DNA from: Streptomyces cyaneochromogenes
Lineage (GTDB): Bacteria; Actinomycetota; Actinomycetes; Streptomycetales; Streptomycetaceae
DNA: 64,000 bases
Assembly: GCF_003963535.1 (NCBI RefSeq)
Contig: NZ_CP034539.1
Span: 744,001-808,000, forward strand
Direction: 5' to 3'
The translations under genes were made by a program, and so were the position numbers. Each line of letters begins with the position of its first letter. Within the stretch, counting starts at the first letter, position 1. Below the pieces are notes generated by a model that saw only the letters and a program-made list of their open reading frames with translations, was not told the origin of the DNA and ran no database searches. Positions 41,791 to 50,172 of the stretch are shown here, piece after piece.

Positions 41791-42960
41791 ATGGGCAAGC
41801 ACTGGGCGGACTTCCAGTACGAGATCTATCTGAACGGGATGACGGGTGCCGTACCCCGGCTGCCCACCGATCTGACCCGGCTGGAGGCGCTGACCGAGCA
41901 GCGCCTGGGTCCAGGTCCCGTCGGCTATGTGGCGGGCAGCGCGGGCGACGGCAGCACCGCCCGGGCCAACCGGGCGGCCCTCGGGCGGCGCCGGATCGTG
42001 CCGCGCATGCTGCGGGACGTGCACGAACGGGATCTGTCCGTGGAGGTGCTGGGCCGCGCCCTGCCCGCTCCGCTGGCGCTGGCGCCGGTCGGGGTGCTGT
42101 CGATCATGCACCCCGACGCCGAGTGCGCGGCCGCCCGGGCCGCCGCCGCACAGGGCGTGCCGTTCACCCTGTCGTCGGCGTCCAGCACACCCATGGAGCA
42201 GGTCGCGGAGGCGATGGGCGACGCCGAGCGCTGGTTCCAGCTGTACTGGCCGAAGGACCCGGAGGTGGGCCGGAGTTTTCTCACCCGGGCCAAGGCGGCC
42301 GGGTTCACGGCGCTCGTCGTCACGCTGGACACGCCCATGCTGGCCTGGCGGCCACGCGACCTCGACCAGGCGTATCTGCCGTTCCTGCACGGCGTCGGCA
42401 CCGCCAACTACTTCTCCGACCCCGCCTTCCAAGCGGGCCTCGCCAAGCCGGTGCTGGAGGACCCCAACGCTGCCGTCATGCACTTCGTCGGTATGTTCTC
42501 GGACCCCGCCAAGACCTGGCCGGACCTGGCGTTCCTCCGGGAGAACTGGGACGGCCCGATCGTCCTGAAGGGCATCCTGCACCCGGACGACGCCCGCGCG
42601 GCCGCCGACGCCGGGATGGACGGGGTCGTCGTCTCCAACCACGGCGGCCGCCAGGTGGCCGGGTCCGTCGGGGCGGCCGACGCCCTGCCCCGGGTCGTGG
42701 AGGCGGTCGGCGACCGGCTGACGGTGCTGTTCGACAGCGGCATCCGCACCGGCGACGACATCTTCAAGGCACTCGCCCTCGGCGCGAAGGCGGTTCTCGT
42801 GGGACGGCCGTACGCCTACGGGCTCGGCCTCGACGGGCAGGCGGGCGTCGAGCACGTCATCCGCTGTCTGCTCGCCGAACTCGACCTCACCCTCGCCCTG
42901 TCCGGGCACGCCGGCCCCACCACGATCGGCCCCGCCGACCTCGTCGAGGACAACGCATGA
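41791..42960 (+). CDS. FMN-dependent L-2-hydroxyacid oxidase (lactate 2-monooxygenase type)
   Basis: A 389-residue TIM-barrel flavoenzyme of the lactate oxidase family: PLALAPVGVLSIMHPDAECAAARAA, FTLSSASSTPMEQV, YWPKDPE, Lys in IVLKGIL, catalytic His in VVSNHGGRQ, and DSGIRTGDDIFKALALGA for FMN phosphate. The segment between the Lys-containing strand and barrel strand 4 (RPRDLDQAYLPFLHGVG) is of the lactate 2-monooxygenase type. The 3' end overlaps the D-2-hydroxyacid dehydrogenase gene (ATGA), so both isomers of a 2-hydroxyacid may be handled together. Confidence 0.86.
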   Translation: MGKHWADFQYEIYLNGMTGAVPRLPTDLTRLEALTEQRLGPGPVGYVAGSAGDGSTARANRAALGRRRIVPRMLRDVHERDLSVEVLGRALPAPLALAPVGVLSIMHPDAECAAARAAAAQGVPFTLSSASSTPMEQVAEAMGDAERWFQLYWPKDPEVGRSFLTRAKAAGFTALVVTLDTPMLAWRPRDLDQAYLPFLHGVGTANYFSDPAFQAGLAKPVLEDPNAAVMHFVGMFSDPAKTWPDLAFLRENWDGPIVLKGILHPDDARAAADAGMDGVVVSNHGGRQVAGSVGAADALPRVVEAVGDRLTVLFDSGIRTGDDIFKALALGAKAVLVGRPYAYGLGLDGQAGVEHVIRCLLAELDLTLALSGHAGPTTIGPADLVEDNA

Positions 42961-43934
42961 CCGCCCCGAAGAACGTCCTCGCCGTCATCTCGCCCCACGT
43001 GGGCGGCCGTGGGATCGGAGCCGGACTGGCCACCCTCTTCCCCGAGGGGGCGACCGTCACCGTCGTCGAGGCGGCCGAGGAGGACCCGGCCGCCCTGCGC
43101 TCCGCCCACGCCGTCATCACCGCGCTCGCCCCTGTGACCGCCGAACACCTCGCCGCCGCAACGGAGTTGGAGCTGGTGCAGTGCGCCAGCCACGGCTTCG
43201 ACTACGTAGACGTGGACGCGGCACGCGAGCGCGGAGTGCGCGTGTGCAACATCGGCTCCAGCGGCGCCGAGGCACAGAACGTGGCCGAGCAGACCTTCGC
43301 CCTCATGCTCGCCCTGGCCAAGCAGCTGGTCCCCGCCCACACCGCTCTCGTCGAGGCCGACTGGGCACTCCCCCGCCTCCAGCACTCGCTGACCGAGCTG
43401 TGCGGCAAGACTCTCGGCATAGTGGGCCTGGGCCAGATCGGGCGGCAGGTCGCCCGGCGCGCGGTCGCGTTCGACATGAGCGTCGTCTACGCCGGACGAC
43501 GCCGGCTGCCGCCGGAGACCGAGGCCGAGTACGGCGGCGCCCGCCACGTACCGCTCGACGAACTGCTGAGCACCGCCGACTACATCAGCCTGCACGCCCC
43601 GCTCACCGACGAGACCCGGCATCTGCTGAGCGCCGAGCGGCTGGCGCTGCTCAAGCCGACGGCGTTCGTGATCAACACCGCTCGGGGCGCCCTGATCGAC
43701 CAGGACGCCCTCGCCGACGCACTGGAGAAGGGCACCCTGGCCGGGGCGGGCATCGACGTCTTCGACCCCGAACCCCCCACCCCGGCCCTGCGCCTGCTCC
43801 GTGCCCCGAACGTGGTCCTCTCCCCGCACGTGGGCGGCGTCACCCGCGAGACCCTCGTACGGATCGCACTGGCCGCGGTCGAGAACGTGGCCGCGTTCCT
43901 GGCGGGCAGAGCACCGCAGGATGTCGTGAACTGA
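42957..43934 (+). CDS. D-2-hydroxyacid dehydrogenase, NAD(P)-dependent
   Basis: A 325-residue protein coupled to the upstream oxidase by ATGA. It has the Rossmann motif LGIVGLGQIGRQVA (~153-166), catalytic Arg in NTARGALID, Glu in the FDPEPP segment and His in SPHVGG. The family reduces 2-oxoacids or oxidises D-2-hydroxyacids. Overlap with an L-2-hydroxyacid oxidase implies interconversion of L- and D-hydroxyacids through a shared 2-oxoacid. It ends 33 bp before a convergent gene. Confidence 0.87.
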   Translation: MTAPKNVLAVISPHVGGRGIGAGLATLFPEGATVTVVEAAEEDPAALRSAHAVITALAPVTAEHLAAATELELVQCASHGFDYVDVDAARERGVRVCNIGSSGAEAQNVAEQTFALMLALAKQLVPAHTALVEADWALPRLQHSLTELCGKTLGIVGLGQIGRQVARRAVAFDMSVVYAGRRRLPPETEAEYGGARHVPLDELLSTADYISLHAPLTDETRHLLSAERLALLKPTAFVINTARGALIDQDALADALEKGTLAGAGIDVFDPEPPTPALRLLRAPNVVLSPHVGGVTRETLVRIALAAVENVAAFLAGRAPQDVVN

Positions 43935-43967
43935 GCAGGCGGGGGCGCGAGAGGGTCGTTCGGAGCC

Positions 43968-45587
43968 TTACGCCTCCTCCTCCGACGCCAACCCCACCAC
44001 CCGCGCCGCAGGCCTCTCGCTCTCCCCGCTCGAGAGCGAACCCGGGCTCGCCGACGCCACCGGGTCGGTGAGCCAGCGCTGTGCGTCGGAGCCGTCGCGG
44101 GGCTTGACGACGATGTCGGCGTCCGTGTCGGGTGTGGTGGACGCGAGGGCCAGCCGCTCGTCCCAGCGGGTCAGGAACTCGCCCTGCACGGTGAGGTCGT
44201 AGCGCACGTCGTCGGCCCGTTTCGTGTCGTCGTCGGCGCACGCGCCGAGGATCACCACGCCCGTGTCGAGGTGGGAGTCCAGGCACAGTGCGGGGTCGGC
44301 CACGCTGCGCAGCAGGCCGTCCTTCTCGTACGACCACTGCTGGGTGTCGTCGTCCGAGCACTCGGCCAGTTCGGTGCCGGCCCCGGCCTTCGGCTCGCCC
44401 CGGATGTCGAGGCACAGCTCGGCGTCGGCGTTGCGCAGCCTGGACCGCAGCGGTGCGGTGGGGAGTTGGGCCGTGCCGGGCGGTGCGGAGGACACGGCGG
44501 GCGGAACCCCGGTTCCGGTGCCGCCGCCGGTGGCGGAGGCGGCCGGGTCGACCCCGTCGTCGTCCGACAGCAGGCCGGCGGCGAGCATGGCCGCGATCAG
44601 GCCCGCGGAGGCCAGTCCCACGCCCGTGAGCAGTGTCCGCGAGGAGCGCGGTCCGCCGGCGGGTCTGCGGACCTGTGCGGGGATGCGGGACAGAAGGCGT
44701 CGGCGTCCGGCGCCGTGCCGGGCGGTGCCGCGTGCGCGGGGCCCGCCGGACTGCGTACGGCCCGGGCGGGTGTCCAGATAACGGCGCGCGCCCCAGCCGA
44801 GCACCGCCTCGGCGATCAGCACGCCCAACCCGCCCTCGAAATGGCTCAGTTGTTCGGCGGCGTTACGGCAGTAGCGGCACTCCGTCAGATGCTGCTGGAC
44901 ATCCGGCAGCAGAGCTCCGCCACGGCGAATCGGGACGTCGAGGAGGCGGTTGTAGAACCGGCAATCCTTCGTCGGCGCGAGTTCCCGATGGGCATGTACA
45001 CAACCTTCGCGGAATTTATCACGCGCTTGTTCGAGCGCGACCGAGGCGGTAACGGTATCCATGCCCACCAGACCCGCCGGGACGCTTAACGGCTCGGCCT
45101 CGACCTCGGTATGCCAGAGCAGACATCGGGCAAGTCCCGGAAGCGCCTGGAATGACCGATCGGCGAGCTTTCGATTTTCGGGCGTCATCGACTTCGCCGT
45201 ACGCATACCGCGACCGCCCGCGGGTTTCGCCAACTCCGGCAGAACACCTGTTACTCGTTCCTCGGACGACCACTGCCGGACCGTGTCCCGGACGGCGACG
45301 AGGAGCCGGGGCCGCAGCGCGGCGGCAGGTTCGCCCAGCGCCAGACGGTCGAGGACCTGATGGAAGGCCGCGGCGGTGACCATGTCGGCGGCGCCCGCCG
45401 GAGAGGCGAGACAGATCACCGCGTATTCACGGCCCGATTGCCAGTGCCGCGCCATGAGCAGGGCGACGGACGGAGCGGCCTCGCTGTCCGGACGGCCCCG
45501 CAGCCGGGCGGCGAGACCTTCGTCGGATTCCTCGGGAACCCCGCCGGGCGGCGGGTAAGGGGGGCGAGGGGGGTGGGGGGTGGGCAC
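43968..45587 (-). CDS. Sigma-like protein with zinc anti-sigma motif, membrane helix and ricin-type lectin domain (copy 1)
   Basis: A 539-residue protein from GTG 45587. The N-terminal ~230 residues resemble a degenerate ECF sigma factor: a region-2-like helix (MVTAAAFHQVLDRLALG) and a region-4-like segment (LPGLARCLLWHTEVEAEPLSVPAGL). A C...HLTECRYC zinc-binding anti-sigma motif (~215-250), a conserved GLGVLIAEAVLGWGARRYL block and a membrane helix (~325-345) follow. The extracellular C-terminus (~385-510) is a ricin B-type beta-trefoil with QQW and QRW motifs. It contains a TTA codon (45087-45089). A clear paralogue lies at 56658-58898. It may be a membrane-tethered regulator that senses glycans outside the cell; the role is inferred. 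Confidence 0.8.
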   Translation of the reverse strand: MPTPHPPRPPYPPPGGVPEESDEGLAARLRGRPDSEAAPSVALLMARHWQSGREYAVICLASPAGAADMVTAAAFHQVLDRLALGEPAAALRPRLLVAVRDTVRQWSSEERVTGVLPELAKPAGGRGMRTAKSMTPENRKLADRSFQALPGLARCLLWHTEVEAEPLSVPAGLVGMDTVTASVALEQARDKFREGCVHAHRELAPTKDCRFYNRLLDVPIRRGGALLPDVQQHLTECRYCRNAAEQLSHFEGGLGVLIAEAVLGWGARRYLDTRPGRTQSGGPRARGTARHGAGRRRLLSRIPAQVRRPAGGPRSSRTLLTGVGLASAGLIAAMLAAGLLSDDDGVDPAASATGGGTGTGVPPAVSSAPPGTAQLPTAPLRSRLRNADAELCLDIRGEPKAGAGTELAECSDDDTQQWSYEKDGLLRSVADPALCLDSHLDTGVVILGACADDDTKRADDVRYDLTVQGEFLTRWDERLALASTTPDTDADIVVKPRDGSDAQRWLTDPVASASPGSLSSGESERPAARVVGLASEEEA

Positions 45588-46058
45588 TGAGGGGATTCCT
45601 TCCCACGCGCATGGGACTCAGAAGGTCTGGTGACCGAAAAGGAGGAGCGGTCTGGTGTGTACCTTTTCGGCGCGAGCGCGGGGAGCCCGAATTCACCGAC
45701 GTCCATCCGTCCCGGTTCCCCACGGCACGAATGAGCATCGGCCTTTTCCAACCCCCCACGGGTGGTTCACCCTTGCACAGCACGCTCACGACCAACAAGG
45801 CACTTGGGCAACATGCGCACCTTTGAAAGAAAGTCAGATACTGCGGCAACTCGCCACACCCGCGCGAGCTTTCGACTTTCCATGCGCCCCGTGTGAAACT
45901 CGCGCACGCGCCGGAGCACCACGCACGCTCCCCGTCGCACACGCCGGCGTAGTCCACTGGAAGCGGCCCCTCGGAAGGCCCCGCGCAGGAAAGGGGCCCC
46001 CTGCTCGAGCGAAGCCGAGAGCTTGGGGGAGGTTCTCCTGCGTGTCACAGGCCGCCGA
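45588..46058. promoter_or_regulatory. Intergenic region between the lectin-sigma gene and the toxin-antitoxin pair
   Basis: No gene is supported in these ~470 bp. The left end carries the ribosome site and presumably the promoter of the leftward lectin-sigma gene, with aaggaa 9 bases before its GTG. The right end leads into the hairpin that follows the leftward toxin gene. Confidence 0.45.
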
Positions 46059-46108
46059 CCCCGTTCCTCCCGCCCTCGGTCGGCGGCCCCTGAGGGGGAG
46101 GAACGGGG
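46059..46108. terminator. Inverted repeat downstream of the toxin gene
   Basis: A 13-bp arm CCCCGTTCCTCCC (46059-46071) pairs with GGGAGGAACGGGG (46096-46108). The intervening 24 bases can form a smaller GCC/GGC stem. It lies 18 bp past the stop of the leftward toxin gene, as expected for its terminator. Confidence 0.8.
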
Positions 46109-46125
46109 CGGCCGGCCGACGCCCC

Positions 46126-46503
46126 TCAGATCTGCCAAGAGCGCAGCCGGTCGGCCGCGCCGTACACATCGACCTTGCCGGAGATCAGGTCACGGGCGAG
46201 GTCGACGAGGGCACCGTAGGGCGGGTCGATGCCGACGCCGCTGACGAACATGTAGGCCACCGCGGCCGCGCAGGCGAAGCGGGCGTTGGCCGAGGGAAGC
46301 GGCTTGAGCAGGGCGAGGGTGTGCAGCAGCGCGGCGGCCCGCCAGGCCGGGTCGGAGTCGACGCCCAGGCGGGGCGGATCCACGCGATGGCGCGCGACGG
46401 CGGCGACCAACGCGGAGAAGTCGTTGACCGTGGGCTGGTCCGGCAGGACCTCTTCGTGGCGCTGGAGCAGCCAGGGCACGTCGATATGAATGACGGGTGC
46501 CAT
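46126..46503 (-). CDS. Fic/Doc-family toxin-like protein
   Basis: A 125-residue protein matching the short Fic/Doc toxins of Streptomyces toxin-antitoxin pairs (WLLQRHEEVLPDQPTVNDFSALVAAVARHRVD at the start, AWRAAALLHTLALLKPLPSANARFACAAAVAYM in the middle). Doc toxins use HxFx(D/N)xNKR; here the aligned stretch is KPLPSANAR, so the catalytic His and the Phe are missing. The protein may be an inactive or altered Fic fold. It follows an antitoxin gene by 3 bp, transcribed leftward. Confidence 0.78.
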   Translation of the reverse strand: MAPVIHIDVPWLLQRHEEVLPDQPTVNDFSALVAAVARHRVDPPRLGVDSDPAWRAAALLHTLALLKPLPSANARFACAAAVAYMFVSGVGIDPPYGALVDLARDLISGKVDVYGAADRLRSWQI

Positions 46504-46506
46504 CGG

Positions 46507-46752
46507 TCAGGCAGCCCGCCCCTCGCCCTTTGCGGGCGGTTCGTCGTCGGGGAAGGCGGCCGCGAACTCGTCCGCGTGCGTCGCGAAGAACCGGCGGAAC
46601 GCCTCGGCGCCTTCCTGCAGCGCCCGGTGCCGGGCTATGTCGGCCGCGGCCGCCTCCCGCACGAGCGCCTTCATCGACGTACCGCGTTCCTTGGCGATCT
46701 GCCGCAGGTCCTCTAGCTCGCGGTCGCTGAACTCCACGTTGAGAGCTGGCAT
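46507..46752 (-). CDS. Ribbon-helix-helix antitoxin
   Basis: An 81-residue protein with a short beta strand and two helices at the start (ALNVEFSDRELEDLRQIAKERGTSMKALVREAA), typical of ribbon-helix-helix antitoxins. The acidic C-terminal tail (AFRRFFATHADEFAAAFPDDEPP) would wrap the toxin. It is the first gene of the pair, with an 18-bp palindrome 21 bp upstream that may be its own operator. Confidence 0.8.
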   Translation of the reverse strand: MPALNVEFSDRELEDLRQIAKERGTSMKALVREAAAADIARHRALQEGAEAFRRFFATHADEFAAAFPDDEPPAKGEGRAA

Positions 46753-46772
46753 GCCCTCACGGTACCGCTCGG

Positions 46773-46790
46773 GTACTTACGCGTAAATAC
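46773..46790. promoter_or_regulatory. Candidate antitoxin operator
   Basis: An 18-bp palindrome with one mismatch and core TTACGCGTAA lies 21 bp upstream of the antitoxin ATG. Ribbon-helix-helix antitoxins commonly repress their own operon from such sites. Confidence 0.55.
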
Positions 46791-46983
46791 ATGCAGGTCA
46801 AGTGTGATGCACGACGGTACCGAGGGGATACGGAACGCTCTGTCGGGCACCGGGCCGCTCGGAGGGCGACCCCTGGACGCTCACACGACGACCCCGAGAC
46901 GTGGGTCACATTCGGCCGTGGGATGTCACACTCCGGCCCACGCCGGGCCTCGCAGTAGTGAGCGCGCACTGGGAGGCCCCCGT

Positions 46984-47913
46984 ATGTCCGACAGCCCCGT
47001 ACCCGTCACCGACGACGCGACCGGCGTCTTCGTCCGGCACCGTGAGCTGATGTTCGGCGTCGTCTACAACATGCTCGGCAGCGTCGCCGACACCGAGGAC
47101 GTCCTGCAGGAGACCTGGCTGTCGTGGACGGCGCGCGGCGGGGGCTCACCGCTCGACGGGATCGCGAACCCGCGGGCGTATCTCGTGCGGATCGCCGTGA
47201 ACCACGCCCTGGCCCGGCGGGCCGCGGTCAGCCGCCGCCAGGAGACGTACGTGGGCCCGTGGCTGCCCGAGCCGCTGGTCGCGGACGGCGATGGGGCCGG
47301 CGCCGACGACCCGGCGCTGCGCACCGAGTCCGTGTCGCTGGCGATGCTGGTCGTCCTGGAGTCGCTGTCACCGCTGGAACGCGCGGTGTTCGTGCTGCAC
47401 GAGGTGTTCGGGTACCCGCACACGGAGATCGCGGAGATCATCGACCGCAACCCGGCGGCCGTACGGCAGCTGGCGCATCGCGCGCGGGAGCATGTGCATG
47501 CGCGGCGGCCGCTGTACGAGGCGCATCCGCGGGTGCGGCGGGAGGCGACCGAGCGGTTCGTGCGGGCCGCGGTCGGCGGTGACATCGCGGCACTCATGGA
47601 GATCCTCGCGCCGGACGTGACGGTGTGGACGGACGCCGGGGGCAAGCGCAAGCCGGCGGGGCTGCGTCCCGTGCGGGGCCGGGACAAGGTGGTCCGGTTC
47701 TTCGGCTCGTACGCGCGCCGGGGCGGCGGTGCGGGCGGGCTGGACCTGACGTACCGGCGTGTCAACGGCGACGACGCGGCGGTGCTGTTCCAGGGCGAGG
47801 AGCCGTACGCCGTCCTGGTGCTGGACCTGACGCCGGACGGCGACCGGGTGTCCGGCGTCTACGTCGTGAGCAACCCGGACAAGCTCACGCATGTGCGCAG
47901 GGAGGAGGCGTGA
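46984..47913 (+). CDS. ECF41-type RNA polymerase sigma factor (SigJ-like)
   Basis: A 309-residue protein. Sigma region 2 (FVRHRELMFGVVYNMLGSVADTEDVLQETWLSW) and region 4 (LSPLERAVFVLHEVFGYPHTEIAEII) are clear. A SnoaL-like C-terminal extension (~195-309) replaces a separate anti-sigma factor. The ECF41 hallmarks are present: WLPEP in the linker and SNPDKL near the end, with a DAGGKR segment. In this group the C-terminal domain controls the sigma factor. The gene overlaps the next gene by GTGA, so sigma factor and cytochrome b are made together; ECF41 genes more often sit beside small oxidoreductases or carboxymuconolactone decarboxylases. Confidence 0.9.
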   Translation: MSDSPVPVTDDATGVFVRHRELMFGVVYNMLGSVADTEDVLQETWLSWTARGGGSPLDGIANPRAYLVRIAVNHALARRAAVSRRQETYVGPWLPEPLVADGDGAGADDPALRTESVSLAMLVVLESLSPLERAVFVLHEVFGYPHTEIAEIIDRNPAAVRQLAHRAREHVHARRPLYEAHPRVRREATERFVRAAVGGDIAALMEILAPDVTVWTDAGGKRKPAGLRPVRGRDKVVRFFGSYARRGGGAGGLDLTYRRVNGDDAAVLFQGEEPYAVLVLDLTPDGDRVSGVYVVSNPDKLTHVRREEA

Positions 47914-49460
47914 GCACCCGGGAACTGCCCGGGCCGGGCAGGGGCGAGCGGGTCGCGGACTGGTTCGACGGGCGGCTCGGCATCCACTCCCTCGGCCGGA
48001 AGTACCTGCGCAAGGTCTTCCCCGACCACTGGTCCTTCCTGCTGGGCGAGATATGCCTGTACAGCTTCGTGGTGCTGATCCTGACGGGCGTGTACCTCAC
48101 CTTCTTCTTCCACCCGTCGATGAACGAGGTGACCTACCACGGCAGTTACCTCCCGCTCAACGGCGTGCGCATGTCCGAGGCGTACGCCTCCACGCTGGAC
48201 ATCAGCTTCGACGTGCGGGGCGGGCTGCTGATGCGGCAGCTGCACCACTGGGCGGCGCTGGTCTTCGTCGCGGGGATGCTCACGCACATGATGCGGCACT
48301 TCTTCACCGGGTCGTTCCGCAAGCCGCGGGAGATCAACTGGCTGTTCGGGTGGAGTCTGCTGTTCCTCGGCATGTTCGAGGGCCTGTTCGGCTACTCGCT
48401 GCCGGACGACCTGCTGTCGGGGACGGGTCTGCGGTTCGTGAACGGGGCCCTGCTGTCCGTTCCGATCGTCGGGACGTATCTGTCGATGTTCCTGTTCGGC
48501 GGCGAGTTCCCGGGCGACGACATCGTGGCCCGCTTCTACTCGCTGCACATCCTGGTGATCCCGGGCATCATGGCGGCGCTGGTCGTGGCCCACCTCCTGC
48601 TCGTCGTGTACCACAAGCACACCCAGTTCGCGGGCCCCGGACGCACCGAACGCAATGTCGTCGGCGCCCCGTTCATGCCGGTGTACCTGGCGAAGGCGGG
48701 CGGCTTCTTCTTCCTCGTCTTCGGCGCCCTCGCCCTCATGGCCGCCGTGGCGACCGTCAACCCGGTCTGGTCGTACGGCCCTTACCGCGCCGACCAGGTC
48801 TCCACCGGCGCCCAGCCCGACTGGTATCTGGGTTTCGCCGAGGGACTGGTCCGCATCATGCCGGGCTGGGAGATCACACTGTGGGGCCACACGCTCGTCC
48901 TGGGGGTGCTGATCCCGGTCGTGGTCTTCCCGCTCCTGCTGGTGTTCATCGGCGTGTACCCCTTCCTGGAGTCCCGGGTCACCGGCGACAAACGAGAGCA
49001 CCACCTCCTCGACCGCCCCCGCAACCGTCCTGTCCGCACGGGGATCGGCGCGGCCTGGATCAGCCTCTATCTGATCCTTCTGGCGGGCGGTGGCAACGAC
49101 ATCGTGGCGACCCGGCTCCATCTGTCGATCAACACGGTGACCTGGACGATCCGTATCGCCGCCCTGGTCGTCCCGGTGTTCGTGTTCGTCGTCACCCGCC
49201 GCATCTGTCTCGGACTCCAACTCCGCGACAGGGAACGCGTGTCGCACGGCCGCGAGACCGGCGTGATCAAGCGGCTTCCGCACGGCGAGTACGTCGAGGT
49301 GCACGAGCCGCTGAGCCGCGCCGAACTCCACACCCTGACCGCTCACGAGCGGCCCGGCGAGCTCGTGGAGCACGAACCGCAGGGAAACTGTCGGCGCCAA
49401 GCGGTCGTACGGCGTGTACCAGGGCCGTCCCCTCCCGACGGCCCCCACAACCCCGGGTGA
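47910..49460 (+). CDS. Orphan cytochrome bc-complex cytochrome b subunit (QcrB paralogue)
   Basis: A 516-residue protein starting with GTG in overlap with the sigma gene. It has 8-9 membrane helices and the haem-ligand histidines in QLHHWAALVFVAGMLTHMMRHFF and YSLHILVIPGIMAALVVAHLLLVVYHKH. A quinone-site block (GAQPDWYLGFAEGLVRIMPGWE) matches actinobacterial QcrB. No qcrA or qcrC gene is alongside, so it is probably a second, conditional cytochrome b. The last ~28 residues (after EHEPQ) look out of frame: in another frame the DNA encodes part of the next, broken gene, so the natural C-terminus was probably replaced. Confidence 0.86.
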   Translation: MSTRELPGPGRGERVADWFDGRLGIHSLGRKYLRKVFPDHWSFLLGEICLYSFVVLILTGVYLTFFFHPSMNEVTYHGSYLPLNGVRMSEAYASTLDISFDVRGGLLMRQLHHWAALVFVAGMLTHMMRHFFTGSFRKPREINWLFGWSLLFLGMFEGLFGYSLPDDLLSGTGLRFVNGALLSVPIVGTYLSMFLFGGEFPGDDIVARFYSLHILVIPGIMAALVVAHLLLVVYHKHTQFAGPGRTERNVVGAPFMPVYLAKAGGFFFLVFGALALMAAVATVNPVWSYGPYRADQVSTGAQPDWYLGFAEGLVRIMPGWEITLWGHTLVLGVLIPVVVFPLLLVFIGVYPFLESRVTGDKREHHLLDRPRNRPVRTGIGAAWISLYLILLAGGGNDIVATRLHLSINTVTWTIRIAALVVPVFVFVVTRRICLGLQLRDRERVSHGRETGVIKRLPHGEYVEVHEPLSRAELHTLTAHERPGELVEHEPQGNCRRQAVVRRVPGPSPPDGPHNPG

Positions 49461-50099
49461 CGCCCCGCTGTCACACCCGAAGGCAGCCTCACCCGCACCG
49501 ACGGCACCCCCGTCGCCGACGCGCCGGTCCAGCTCGAGGAATCGGTGCTGTTCGACACCTGGAACCCCTGGGGAGACCCCATCGACCCGACCCAGTGGGA
49601 GACCCGGGGCCTGGGCACCGTCCGCACGGACGCCGAGGGGCGGTTCACCCTGGAGGACGTTCCCGCGGACCGCGTCGACGACCGGCCGAGCCCTTGTCCG
49701 GCCCCACGCCACCAGGTGATGTTCCGGGCGATCTACGACACCGACCCCACCGACTTCCACATGGCCTTCGCGGACACCACGGTCAAGGTGGAGCCCGTCA
49801 CCAGCGTCATCAGCTACCGGGTCAACAGGACCAAGGTGCGCGAGGGCGACACCCTCGTCGTCAAGGGCAGGGTCGCCTGGCCCGCCGGGCACGGCCCGAT
49901 CGCCGGCACCCGGGTGTTCCTGCGGACGTACTTCGAGAGCGAGCACAACGCGCAGACCACCACCGACGCGCGCGGCAACTTCACCGTCCGCGCCACGATC
50001 CGCGACTACGACAACGAGTTCGCGATCTTCTCCGCGCCCACGGACTACTACATCGCCGGCGCGAGCAAGGATCTCCCGGTCAAGAACGTCACCCCGTAG
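49380..50099 (+). pseudogene. Remnant of a secreted Ig-like/carboxypeptidase-regulatory-like domain protein
   Basis: The longest open part (49545-50099, GTG start, 184 codons) encodes beta-rich sequence (LGTVRTDAEGRFTLEDVP, VREGDTLVVKGRVAW, TTDARGNFTVRATIRDYD) like extracellular Ig-type repeats. Protein-like sequence continues upstream in the same frame (VTPEGSLTRTDGTPVADAPV), but that frame is stopped by the cytochrome b TGA. Still further upstream it is in another frame (ETVGAKRSYGVYQGRPLP, about 49383-49430). No start codon, signal peptide or ribosome site remains. It appears truncated at the 5' end and frameshifted, with its stub fused out of frame to the cytochrome b gene. Confidence 0.6.
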
Positions 50100-50116
50100 C
50101 GAGCGCCGCGGACACC

Positions 50117-50157
50117 GCAGGGGCCCGCCGCCGCACCCGTCGGCAGCGGGCCCCTGC
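50117..50157. terminator. Bidirectional hairpin terminator
   Basis: A 12-bp stem GCAGGGGCCCGC (50117-50128) pairs with GCGGGCCCCTGC (50146-50157) around a 17-base loop. It lies between the remnant gene and the convergent cellulase gene and can end transcripts from both. Confidence 0.85.
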
Positions 50158-50172
50158 TGTGCTCTTCCGCCG

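Noticed and set aside
45655..46716. 353-codon forward frame across the toxin-antitoxin region
   Set aside because: It overlaps two antisense genes with clear families and a hairpin, has no ribosome site and no motif.
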